DNA of 11,597 nt from assembly GCA_003524705.1 (NCBI GenBank), contig DQGV01000007.1, forward strand, positions 1 to 11,597, given 5' to 3'. The notes beneath the pieces were generated by a model that was not told the DNA's origin, searched no databases, and saw nothing but the letters and a program-made list of their open reading frames with translations. The position numbers were made by a program, and so were the translations under genes. The stretch is from Anaerolineae bacterium. Lineage in GTDB: Bacteria; Chloroflexota; Anaerolineae; Anaerolineales; Villigracilaceae. Shown piece after piece: positions 1 through 6,132 of the stretch; within the stretch, counting starts at the first letter, position 1; every line of letters begins with the position of its first letter.

Positions 1-1029
1 ATTCGGGTTGACTCGTTTCGGCTTAGATGTACATTCTTCTAGTGAAATATCTGTGACATAACCGCATTGCAAAGAGACCATTCTGTCAAATCCACCACGC
101 GCCGCCAAACGGACTGCCGCTGAGCCATAGCGTGTTGCAAGTAAACGGTCAAATGAAGTGGGAGTCCCGCCGCGCTGGATATGACCAAGTACGGTCACGC
201 GTGATTCGAATCCTTGTTTTTCAACATATTCTGAAATCATTGCACCAATTCCACCCAAACGTGGAACATACACTTCATCGCCTTTGCGTGAAAAAACTTG
301 TTCCCCACCTTGTAACTTCGCGCCTTCTGAAACTGCCAACAAACTAAATTTTCTTCCAGATTCTGCACGAGATTTAATCTTTTTCATAATGCTTTCAAAC
401 TTAAATGGAATTTCAGGAATCAATATCACATCTGCGCCGCCAGAAATACCGGCATGTAGTGCAATGAAACCTGCATCACGTCCCATTAACTCAAGCACCA
501 TCACACGGTGATGTGACTCAGCTGTTGTATGCAAACGATCTAAGGCTTCGCTGGCAATGTTCAAGGCTGTATCAAAACCAAATGTGACTTCTGTTCCGCC
601 AATATCATTGTCAATGGTTTTGGGAACGCCAATCACAGGCACACCTTTTTTAGCCAATTCATGTGCAATGTGAAGTGTGCCATCACCACCTAACACCAAC
701 AAAGCATCTAATTTTTGTTTTTTGATTCCTTTTACAATTTCATCCGAAACATCAATGACAACTTCTTTTCCGTCACGAATCACTTTACGCGCATACGGAT
801 TTCCACGATTGGCAGAACCCAAAATCGTGCCCCCACGCGGAAGGATTCCACTCACTTCGTTTAATCCAAGCGGAATAATTCCATCCTCTTCAAGAAAGCC
901 ATCATAGCCGTTTTTGATTCCAAATACTTCACAATCAAATTCAAGGATAGCGGTTTTGACAACCGCGCGAATGACTGCATTTAATCCAGGCGCATCACCG
1001 CCACCTGTTAGGACTCCGATACGTTTCAT
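1..1029 (-). CDS. pfkA: 6-phosphofructokinase (PFK family A), C-terminus cut by window edge
   Basis: Cytoplasmic glycolytic enzyme that phosphorylates fructose 6-phosphate to fructose 1,6-bisphosphate. Seen: N-terminal LTGGGDAPGLN (residues 7-17), LPRGGTILG (63-71), LGGDGT (113-118), PKTIDND (136-142, with D140 as the expected catalytic base), MGRDAGF, and GHIQRGGTPTSFDR, a classic substrate-binding block. The start ATG at 1029 is preceded by AAAGGAA seven bases upstream. 343 codons are visible and no stop is reached, so the gene continues to the left. The phosphoryl-donor positions are mixed. The residue after GGD is Gly (G117, E. coli 104), as in ATP enzymes, but the residue before TIDND is Lys (K137, E. 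coli 124), as in PPi enzymes and in some actinobacterial-type ATP enzymes. From family knowledge Gly at 104 favours ATP; the donor is otherwise an inference. It is divergent from the DUF2085 gene. Confidence 0.96.
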   Translation of the reverse strand, partial: MKRIGVLTGGGDAPGLNAVIRAVVKTAILEFDCEVFGIKNGYDGFLEEDGIIPLGLNEVSGILPRGGTILGSANRGNPYARKVIRDGKEVVIDVSDEIVKGIKKQKLDALLVLGGDGTLHIAHELAKKGVPVIGVPKTIDNDIGGTEVTFGFDTALNIASEALDRLHTTAESHHRVMVLELMGRDAGFIALHAGISGGADVILIPEIPFKFESIMKKIKSRAESGRKFSLLAVSEGAKLQGGEQVFSRKGDEVYVPRLGGIGAMISEYVEKQGFESRVTVLGHIQRGGTPTSFDRLLATRYGSAAVRLAARGGFDRMVSLQCGYVTDISLEECTSKPKRVNPN

Positions 1030-1065
1030 CAAATAATTCCTTTCATACGTAATGATAACTCATTC

Positions 1066-1093
1066 AGAATATTTCTATTAAACTTTTTTGTAA
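1066..1093 (-). promoter_or_regulatory. Candidate promoter of pfkA
   Basis: On the minus strand a -35-like TTACAA (1088-1093) and a -10-like TATTCT (1066-1071) are separated by 16 bases. The predicted transcript starts near 1059, leaving about 30 nt of leader that holds the AAAGGAA ribosome site. The -35 hexamer, read on the other strand as TTGTAA, could also serve the divergent promoter. Both hexamers deviate from consensus. Confidence 0.4.
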
Positions 1094-1114
1094 TTAATCT
1101 TCATCCTTTATAAT
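1086..1114 (+). promoter_or_regulatory. Promoter of the DUF2085 gene, leaderless architecture
   Basis: A perfect TATAAT lies at 1109-1114. The upstream element is weak: TTTTGT at 1086-1091 with a 17-base spacer, or TTGTAA at 1088-1093 with 15. The start codon begins only eight bases after the -10 box, so the expected start of transcription coincides with the ATG at 1122. No purine-rich ribosome site is present between them. Confidence 0.55.
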
Positions 1115-1121
1115 CAACCTA

Positions 1122-1955
1122 ATGAACACAACTCAACCTTCAACATTTCAAAACATCCTCAAATGGATGATTCCCATCATTGGCATAATCGTCATCGGCG
1201 TGTGGATGTATATTTCACCCGAAGGCGCGCTCGGCAAATTAGATGCCATCGGCTATGCAGTTTGTCACCGCATTGATGCGCGTTCCTTTCAAATTGATGA
1301 CCGTCAATTGCCATTGTGTGCACGTTGCACTGGCGAATTTTACGCCGCCGGTGTGGCATTATTATTTCAAGCCTTCATCAGTGGAAGAAAAAGTGTTTTA
1401 CCATCACGTGGAATATTAGCAGTCTTAATTTTATTCTTCCTCGCCTTTGGTATTGATGGCGTTAATTCATACGTCTATTTACTCAAACAAACTTCTGGCG
1501 GCTTAGAACAAATTCCCAATTTATACATACCCAACAACACTTTGCGTCTCTTCACTGGTAGCGGAATGGGAATCGCGTTAGCATCTGTTTTATTTCCAGT
1601 CATCAACCAAACCCTTTGGAAAGAAGCGGATAACCACCCCGCCCTCGAATGGAAAAATTTCGGCATCCTCGTTGCCATCATCATCGTCCTCAACTTTCTC
1701 ATCCTCACCGATAGCCCGCTGGTATTATTCCCAATTGCATACATCAGCGCACTCGGCACATTATCATTACTTGTTTTAGTTTTTATGATTTTGTGGATGA
1801 TAATCATGCGACAAGACAACACATTTGATAACCTCCGTCAACTTTGGCTTCCATTCGCTTCAGGCTTGACCTTAGCCCTGCTACTCATCCTCAGCATTGA
1901 CCTACTCCGACTCATGATGACCGGCACATGGAGCGGCTTTCCCGGTTTAGGTTAA
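1122..1955 (+). CDS. DUF2085 family integral membrane protein
   Basis: 277-residue membrane protein of unknown function. The family signature is visible: CHRIDARSF (48-56) followed by LPLCARCTGEF (64-74). It gives a conserved CH...CxRC cluster (C48, H49, C66, C69) just after the first membrane segment. The spacing would suit a metal site or a disulfide, which is an inference. Roughly six hydrophobic stretches follow or precede the cluster: residues 14-31, about 72-86, about 95-112, about 145-160, about 180-212 and 240-265. The ATG at 1122 has no Shine-Dalgarno sequence and lies at the predicted transcription start, so translation is probably leaderless. It sits between divergent pfkA and the DUF4126 gene, 107 bp upstream of the latter. 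No specific function can be given from the sequence. Confidence 0.88.
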   Translation: MNTTQPSTFQNILKWMIPIIGIIVIGVWMYISPEGALGKLDAIGYAVCHRIDARSFQIDDRQLPLCARCTGEFYAAGVALLFQAFISGRKSVLPSRGILAVLILFFLAFGIDGVNSYVYLLKQTSGGLEQIPNLYIPNNTLRLFTGSGMGIALASVLFPVINQTLWKEADNHPALEWKNFGILVAIIIVLNFLILTDSPLVLFPIAYISALGTLSLLVLVFMILWMIIMRQDNTFDNLRQLWLPFASGLTLALLLILSIDLLRLMMTGTWSGFPGLG

Positions 1956-2001
1956 TCGCATTACAACGAAGTTGACTCGCAACAATTTATCAATTAAATC
2001 G

Positions 2002-2007
2002 TATAAT
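2002..2007 (+). promoter_or_regulatory. Possible -10 box for the DUF4126 gene
   Basis: A perfect TATAAT (2002-2007) lies 55 bases before the DUF4126 start. It sits inside an AT-rich imperfect inverted repeat (arms around 1983-1989 and 2007-2014). No good -35 hexamer is at the right distance; TTGACT at 1972-1977 is 24 bases away, which is too far. Low certainty. Confidence 0.3.
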
Positions 2008-2062
2008 AAAATTGTGTATCATGTATAAATCATGATTGAAGTGTAAAAGAAGGAGAAATAAA

Positions 2063-2635
2063 ATGGAATTACTACTCGGAATTTTTTCAGCATTTGGTTT
2101 ATCTGCTAGTGCAGGTTTGAATGCTTACATTCCACTCTTAGTGGTGGGGACAATTTCCCACTACTTCCCCGGCATTATCAACCTCGCCGAACCATTTGAC
2201 TTGCTCGCCAACCCCTGGATTTTGATTTTGCTCGGCGTGTTAGTGATTATTGAAATGGTTGCAGATAAAGTGCCCGCTGTGAATCACGTCAACGACATTA
2301 TTCAAACATTCATTCGTCCTGCCGCAGGTGCAGTTGCATTCGCCGCCAGTGCAAATGTGATTACTGACATCAATCCAGTATTGGCATTGGCTTGTGGTTT
2401 GTTAGTAGCAGGTAGTGTTCATACTGTCAAAGCCGCGGCAGTTCGCCCAGCAGTTACAGCCGCAACCGCAGGTGCAGGCACAACCCCAGCATCCATCATT
2501 GAAGATATTATCGCTATCACCACTTCAATTTTAGCCATCCTGCTTCCAATTGTGATGGGAACCATTCTCATTATCGGATTGTCACTACTCATTTATTGGT
2601 GGTGGCGCAGAACCAATAAACCGCAAACCGCGTAA
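2063..2635 (+). CDS. DUF4126 family membrane protein
   Basis: 190-residue membrane protein of unknown function. The family pattern is clear. A glycine/alanine-rich N-terminus GLSASAGLNAYIPLL (12-26) is followed by a hydrophobic stretch ending in EMVADKVPAVNHVND (64-78). The motif IRPAAGAVAFA (85-95), a central helix (104-118) and a C-terminal membrane helix (about 157-179) follow, with a positively charged WWWRR end. The open frame extends upstream to a TTG at 2036, but the ATG at 2063 is preceded by AAGGAGAA six bases upstream and begins the normal family N-terminus, so I chose 2063. It is monocistronic or loosely linked to the small protein downstream (60 bp gap with its own TATAAT). Confidence 0.88.
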   Translation: MELLLGIFSAFGLSASAGLNAYIPLLVVGTISHYFPGIINLAEPFDLLANPWILILLGVLVIIEMVADKVPAVNHVNDIIQTFIRPAAGAVAFAASANVITDINPVLALACGLLVAGSVHTVKAAAVRPAVTAATAGAGTTPASIIEDIIAITTSILAILLPIVMGTILIIGLSLLIYWWWRRTNKPQTA

Positions 2636-2652
2636 TATTTACTCTCGTAAGG

Positions 2653-2658
2653 TATAAT
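2653..2658 (+). promoter_or_regulatory. Candidate -10 box for the CCCC small protein
   Basis: TATAAT at 2653-2658, 37 bases before the start codon, directly after the previous gene ends. No convincing -35 element is seen, so this may be a weak or activator-dependent promoter, or chance. Confidence 0.4.
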
Positions 2659-2695
2659 GCCACAAATCTTTACATAACAAAAAGGAGAAATTATC

Positions 2696-2872
2696 ATGTC
2701 TGAAATGAATGAAATGCCTGAGGTCTCTGGCGGTATGAATCCAGAACCCAAGAAAAACAACCAAACCGTCATTATTGCAGTCGTCGTCGTTGTTTTACTA
2801 TGTTGCTGTTGTTCAGTTTTGATTGGTGGTTGGGTGTTTGGCGACCAAATCGTTCAATCATTAGGTCTGTAG
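2696..2872 (+). CDS. 58-residue single-TM protein with a CCCC motif
   Basis: A short gene with strong local support. AAGGAGAA stands seven bases before the ATG, a possible -10 box lies upstream, and an intrinsic terminator starts nine bases after the stop. Layout: an acidic, Met-rich, Gly/Pro-containing N-terminus (1-18), a basic KKNNQ junction (19-23), then one membrane helix (about 24-47) containing five valines and four consecutive cysteines (36-39), and a short tail. The positive charge before the helix suggests that the N-terminus is cytoplasmic. The cysteines at the membrane interface could be acylated or redox active, which is speculation. I do not recognise a named family. Confidence 0.8.
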   Translation: MSEMNEMPEVSGGMNPEPKKNNQTVIIAVVVVVLLCCCCSVLIGGWVFGDQIVQSLGL

Positions 2873-2880
2873 CAAAAATG

Positions 2881-2912
2881 AAAAATCCTCCGTTAGTGCG
2901 GAGGATTTTTTG
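2881..2912 (+). terminator. Intrinsic terminator, probably bidirectional
   Basis: Perfect 12-bp stem: AAAAATCCTCCG (2881-2892) pairs with 2899-2910 around a 6-nt loop, ending in a run of T. It closes the plus-strand gene ending at 2872. The A-rich 5' side gives a T run on the other strand, so it could also stop minus-strand transcripts arriving from the DUF402 gene. Confidence 0.9.
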
Positions 2913-2918
2913 ATTCTT

Positions 2919-2979
2919 GTAAGGGCGACCCTTCAATATATATAAACTTGTTTAACTAATATTGGCGGGTCGCCCCTAC
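2919..2979. repeat. Imperfect palindromic repeat with GGGCGACCC-type arms
   Basis: Left arm GTAAGGGCGACCC (2919-2931) and right arm GGGTCGCCCCTAC (2967-2979) are complementary at 12 of 13 positions. They enclose a 35-base AT-rich loop. The GC-rich arms contrast sharply with their surroundings. The right arm contains the stop codon (TAG, 2976-2978) of the minus-strand DUF402 gene. It looks like a dispersed REP/MITE-like palindrome; its copy number cannot be seen here. Confidence 0.65.
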
Positions 2980-3425
2980 TTTACAATATTTTTTAATTTA
3001 AAATAATCTTGTAATTCATCTAAACTTGCATAAATCTTTTTTCTCAACTCTTCATCTACATTCAACTCTTCTAATTCGTCTTCATCCAAAACAACTTGCT
3101 TCCCTTCCGCACTGACCCATAAATCTAAAATCAAATCAGAATAGGCAATTTCATTTTCTGAAATTTCAGCAGGCTTGGTGATGTTGCAATACCAGCCTTT
3201 TATTTTTCCATCGTCACGGTCGTAAATTTCAAAAATATTGAACCATTTATCAGTATAAAAAGTTTCTACAAAACGGTCATCCCGTTTCAAAACGATTTCT
3301 TGAAACGGCAAATCATCGCGGTTAAATAATGCTTCAACTATTGCATAATTTTCTTCACGACGTATCAACTTGCCTTCATATTCCCAAGTCACTTCATCTT
3401 TATGATTCTTTTTGATAATTTTCAT
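2976..3425 (-). CDS. DUF402 family protein, last gene of the thiamine operon
   Basis: 149-residue soluble protein with the DUF402 signature: DKWFNIFEIYD (59-69), KGWYCNI (76-82), DLILDLWV (97-104) and LDEDELEE (113-120), followed by a charged helical tail. Characterised relatives such as staphylococcal Ntdp and FomD are metal-dependent hydrolases of nucleoside phosphates or phosphonates. The conserved Asp/Glu residues here fit a divalent-metal site. The exact substrate is unknown. Start: an ATG at 3434 is also possible, but the ATG at 3425 overlaps the thiQ stop as ATGA and has AGTAGG nine bases upstream, so it is preferred. The overlap implies translational coupling to thiQ and control by the upstream TPP riboswitch. 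The stop codon lies in a palindromic repeat arm. A role in thiamine phosphate turnover is speculative. Confidence 0.85.
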   Translation of the reverse strand: MKIIKKNHKDEVTWEYEGKLIRREENYAIVEALFNRDDLPFQEIVLKRDDRFVETFYTDKWFNIFEIYDRDDGKIKGWYCNITKPAEISENEIAYSDLILDLWVSAEGKQVVLDEDELEELNVDEELRKKIYASLDELQDYFKLKNIVK

Positions 3426-4432
3426 TCGAGACATCCTACTTGAACATTCACTTTGATAGTTTCACCAATCTTTGGTTTTTCTTTGATTAAAAACTTCACG
3501 CCCTTCGATACAGCTTCGCCACTCAGGACACCGCCTCGACTCTTAACCTCAAATTGATTCTGCTTGTAAACAATATCTTCTACTTTGACATTGATGACCT
3601 CACCCTTTGAAGATTGAGTCAATAACAAATCAACTTTTTCACCTTGATTTTGTTTGCAATCTATGTTCAGAATCCCAAATTCAGTTTTGACTTTATTTTT
3701 AGCAATGACTTCGCCTTCAACTACATTTCCAATACCCAATATTTTTGCAACTTCAACATATTTGGGATTCTTCCAAATTTCTTCAGGCGTATCATCGCGG
3801 ATAATCACACCGTCATGCAAAATCAAAATTCGGTCTGCAATTGCAAACGCTTCTTCAGCATCATGGGTGACGTAAATGGCAGGGATTTTTTCTTTATGCA
3901 AAATGTTTCTTAATTGACTCAGTAAATCTTCTTTGAGAGATTTATCTAGTGCACCGAGTGGTTCGTCAAACATCAAGAGGCGAGGTTGAGGTGCTAAAGC
4001 ACGGGCTAAAGCAACGCGTTGTTGTTCACCGCCAGAAAGTTCGCTGATATTTCTCTTCTCAAAACCCGATAAATTAACTTGTTCCAACAGAGCGGCTACA
4101 CGCAGTTGAATCTGTTGAGTATTTTCATTCCGCATTTTCAAACCGAAGGCGATATTGTCAAACACGTTGAGGTGTGGGAAAAGGTTGAAGTCTTGAAAGA
4201 CCAAGCCGAAGTCACGTAAGTGAGGCGGTGTTGAGGCGAGGTCAATTTTGTTAAACAGAATCTGCCCTCCATCAGGAAAATCTAGACCAGCAATCATCTT
4301 CAAAATAGTAGATTTACCACTACCTGATGCGCCAAGCAAACAAATCGTTTCGCCTTTTTTGATTTTGAATGAAATGTTTTGCAAAATATTTTTTTGATTA
4401 AATGATTTTGAAACGTGACGAAGTTCGAGCAT
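3422..4432 (-). CDS. thiQ: Thiamine ABC transporter, ATP-binding protein
   Basis: 336-residue ATPase that powers the ThiBP importer at the inner face of the membrane. Seen: Walker A GASGSGKST (34-42), Q-loop Q80, signature LSGGEQQ (132-138), Walker B RLLMFDEP (151-158), D-loop ALD, switch His in YVTHDAEEAF (H190). All catalytic residues are intact. After about residue 230 there is a roughly 100-residue beta-rich region of TOBE type, as in PotA/FbpC. Enterobacterial ThiQ is about 230 residues and lacks it. Without its neighbours this would be called an iron(III) or polyamine ATPase; the riboswitch, thiN and thiB make thiamine the assignment. Its ATG directly follows the thiP stop (TAAATG), and its ribosome site GGAGAA lies inside the end of thiP. 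Confidence 0.9.
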   Translation of the reverse strand: MLELRHVSKSFNQKNILQNISFKIKKGETICLLGASGSGKSTILKMIAGLDFPDGGQILFNKIDLASTPPHLRDFGLVFQDFNLFPHLNVFDNIAFGLKMRNENTQQIQLRVAALLEQVNLSGFEKRNISELSGGEQQRVALARALAPQPRLLMFDEPLGALDKSLKEDLLSQLRNILHKEKIPAIYVTHDAEEAFAIADRILILHDGVIIRDDTPEEIWKNPKYVEVAKILGIGNVVEGEVIAKNKVKTEFGILNIDCKQNQGEKVDLLLTQSSKGEVINVKVEDIVYKQNQFEVKSRGGVLSGEAVSKGVKFLIKEKPKIGETIKVNVQVGCLE

Positions 4433-6130
4433 TTAAAATTCTCCAGTTTGATTCAAACGAATTTTTTCAATTAATAAAATTGAAGTTGTTGTAATAATCA
4501 TTAACAATGTTGCCATTGCCATAGCTTGACCATAATTGAGCCCGCCGGGCTGAGATAAAAATCTTTGAATGGCGATGGGAATAGTTGGATATTCAGGGCG
4601 ATTGATTAATAATGTTGCGCCGAACTCGCCGAGTGAAATGGTGAATGCAAATGTTGCGGCGGTGAGCGTGGCGCGTGAAAGAATTGGAAAATCAATCGTT
4701 TGCCAAACTTTGAGTGGTGATGCGCCAAGTGTAGATGCGGCTTGACGAAGTTTATCGGGAATGGATTTGATGGCGGGTTGTAATGTGCGAATGACAAATG
4801 GTAAGGCGATGAGTGTATGCGCGATTGGAACGAATAATGGTGATGAAATTAATCTTCCGAATGAAAGTATAAAACCTAAACCAAGCATTACTGCGGATGA
4901 ACCAAGTGGAAGTAAAAGTAAAGGATCTAAAAATTTATCGAGTTGTGTTGGTTTTGCAAGTGCAATTGCAACGGGATAGCCTAATGCCAATGAAAATAAA
5001 ACTGTAATGCCTGCATAACTTAATGAATTAATCGCCGCTTGAAATGGTGGAACATAAAACAAAGAATTTCTGCGATTGATAAAAAGTTCTTGATAATAAT
5101 CGGTTGTGAAACCATACTGAATTTCGTCACGTTGTCCGCGGTCTGCTTCAAGGCGAGTGAGTGAGCGAATTGGAAGAGAAATAAGTGGAATAATGAAGAA
5201 GGCAGAAAGCAGAAAGCAGAGAGTTGTAACAAAAATTTTTTGTTTAAATGTTTTTGGTTTTTGTGTTTGTGAAAATTGCGGATTGGTTTGTGTATTGACT
5301 TGATTAATCGTTCTTGTATATAAAATTGAAAATATCAATGTGAAAAATAATTGAATAATGGAAAGCATCGCCGCGAGGTTTAGGTTTGGCAATTGTAATG
5401 CGCGGATGTAAATTTCTACTTCGAGTGTGGCAAAGTTTGAACCGCCGAGTAATAGAATCACGCCAAAACTTGTGAAGTTGAACATAAACACTAGCAAAGC
5501 GGATGCTAATAATGCTGGTCTTAATAATGGGAATGTTACATATCGCCATGTGCGGAATGAGTCTGCGCCGAGAACGCGAGCTGAATTTTCAAGTCGAGAA
5601 TCAAGTTGTGAAAGAGCATTTCCTACAATGCGAATGACGATAGTTGTGTTGTAAAAAACGTGGGCGATTAAGATTGCAGTAAGAGTGCCAGTGAATTGGT
5701 AATTGGTAATTGGTAATTGTGGAAAGAAGAAAGAAGAAAGAAGTGGAATTAATCCGCGTGAGCCAAGCAGGGAGTTAAATGCGGCGGCGACAACAACTGT
5801 TGGTAACATGAATGGAACGGCTGTGATGGCACGCAGAATTGATTTACCATAAAACGTGAAACGTGAAAAAAGGACAGCAGACGGTAGACCGAGGACGAAA
5901 GTGAAAATTGTGGAAAGAGTTGCTTGGTAAAAAGTGAAGAGTAACGAGTTACGAGTAATGAGTAAGTTGTTTTCGTTTGTGAGAGTTGAGAAATCAAAGG
6001 TTAGTGAAAAGATTTTAGTTAATGGGTAGAAGAAAAAGGAAAGAAGAAAGAGGAAAGCAGGTAGCCACAGGAATAAGCGAATATTCACTGGAATATTTTT
6101 AGAGTTTATGGCTACCTGCTTATTCATCAT
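4433..6130 (-). CDS. thiP: Thiamine ABC transporter, fused two-domain permease
   Basis: 565-residue inner-membrane permease with two BPD-type permease domains in tandem. Each carries an EAA loop that docks on ThiQ: ENSARVLGADSFRTWRY (181-197) and RQAASTLGASPLKVWQT (462-478). About 12 membrane helices are expected; E. coli ThiP has the same build at about 536 residues. A hydrophilic linker rich in Gln, Thr and Asn (about 276-296) separates the halves. Start: the frame opens at 6154, but that ATG has no ribosome site. The ATG at 6130 has GAGGTG 11 bases upstream, inside the end of thiB, and a second ATG follows at 6127. Six heptamer tandem-repeat tracts lie in the coding region, all in frame, in helix 1, in loops and at the start of the second half. 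Fe(III) permeases are the main alternative; context favours thiamine. Confidence 0.9.
   Translation of the reverse strand: MMNKQVAINSKNIPVNIRLFLWLPAFLFLLSFFFYPLTKIFSLTFDFSTLTNENNLLITRNSLLFTFYQATLSTIFTFVLGLPSAVLFSRFTFYGKSILRAITAVPFMLPTVVVAAAFNSLLGSRGLIPLLSSFFFPQLPITNYQFTGTLTAILIAHVFYNTTIVIRIVGNALSQLDSRLENSARVLGADSFRTWRYVTFPLLRPALLASALLVFMFNFTSFGVILLLGGSNFATLEVEIYIRALQLPNLNLAAMLSIIQLFFTLIFSILYTRTINQVNTQTNPQFSQTQKPKTFKQKIFVTTLCFLLSAFFIIPLISLPIRSLTRLEADRGQRDEIQYGFTTDYYQELFINRRNSLFYVPPFQAAINSLSYAGITVLFSLALGYPVAIALAKPTQLDKFLDPLLLLPLGSSAVMLGLGFILSFGRLISSPLFVPIAHTLIALPFVIRTLQPAIKSIPDKLRQAASTLGASPLKVWQTIDFPILSRATLTAATFAFTISLGEFGATLLINRPEYPTIPIAIQRFLSQPGGLNYGQAMAMATLLMIITTTSILLIEKIRLNQTGEF
5202..5222. 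repeat. Heptamer tandem repeat (GCAGAAA x3) inside thiP
   Basis: GCAGAAA at 5202-5208 and 5209-5215, then GCAGAGA at 5216-5222. Read on the coding strand this gives part of the membrane helix around ThiP residues 303-310 (TLCFLLSA). Confidence 0.7.
5694..5719. repeat. Heptamer tandem repeat (AATTGGT x3.7) inside thiP
   Basis: Three perfect AATTGGT units (5694-5714) plus AATTG. They encode the loop LPITNYQF (about residues 139-146) of ThiP. The unit resembles the heptanucleotide repeats long known from heterocystous cyanobacteria. Confidence 0.85.
5722..5742. repeat. Heptamer tandem repeat (GAAAGAA x3) inside thiP
   Basis: Three perfect GAAAGAA units. They lie three bases from the AATTGGT array, so two unrelated heptamer arrays stand side by side. 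They encode LLSSFFF (about residues 130-136) of ThiP. Confidence 0.85.
5854..5867. repeat. Short heptamer repeat (ACGTGAA x2) inside thiP
   Basis: Two tandem ACGTGAA units encode part of SRFTFYG (about residues 89-95) of ThiP. Only two copies, so it is convincing mainly because of the other arrays nearby. Confidence 0.5.
5941..5961. repeat. Degenerate heptamer repeat (GTAACGA-type x3) inside thiP
   Basis: GTAACGA, GTTACGA and GTAATGA in succession (5941-5961), followed by GTAAGTT. They encode LLITRNSL (about residues 56-63), a periplasmic loop of ThiP. Confidence 0.7.
6032..6059. repeat. Degenerate heptamer repeat (GAAAGNN x4) inside thiP
   Basis: GAAAAAG, GAAAGAA, GAAAGAG and GAAAGCA in register. 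On the coding strand they make up most of the first membrane helix of ThiP (AFLFLLSFFF, about residues 25-34). Confidence 0.7.
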
Positions 6131-6132
6131 TT

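Noticed and set aside
132..907. Plus-strand open frames across pfkA
   Set aside because: They are antisense shadows of the phosphofructokinase coding frame, with no ribosome sites or recognisable motifs.
1983..2014. AT-rich imperfect inverted repeat as an operator before the DUF4126 gene
   Set aside because: The arms are short, AT-only and bulged, as expected by chance in such a composition, and no regulator is nearby.
2036..2062. Upstream TTG start extending the DUF4126 gene by nine codons
   Set aside because: The extension covers the ribosome site of the ATG at 2063 and adds a basic stretch (KCKRRRNK) that is not part of the family N-terminus.
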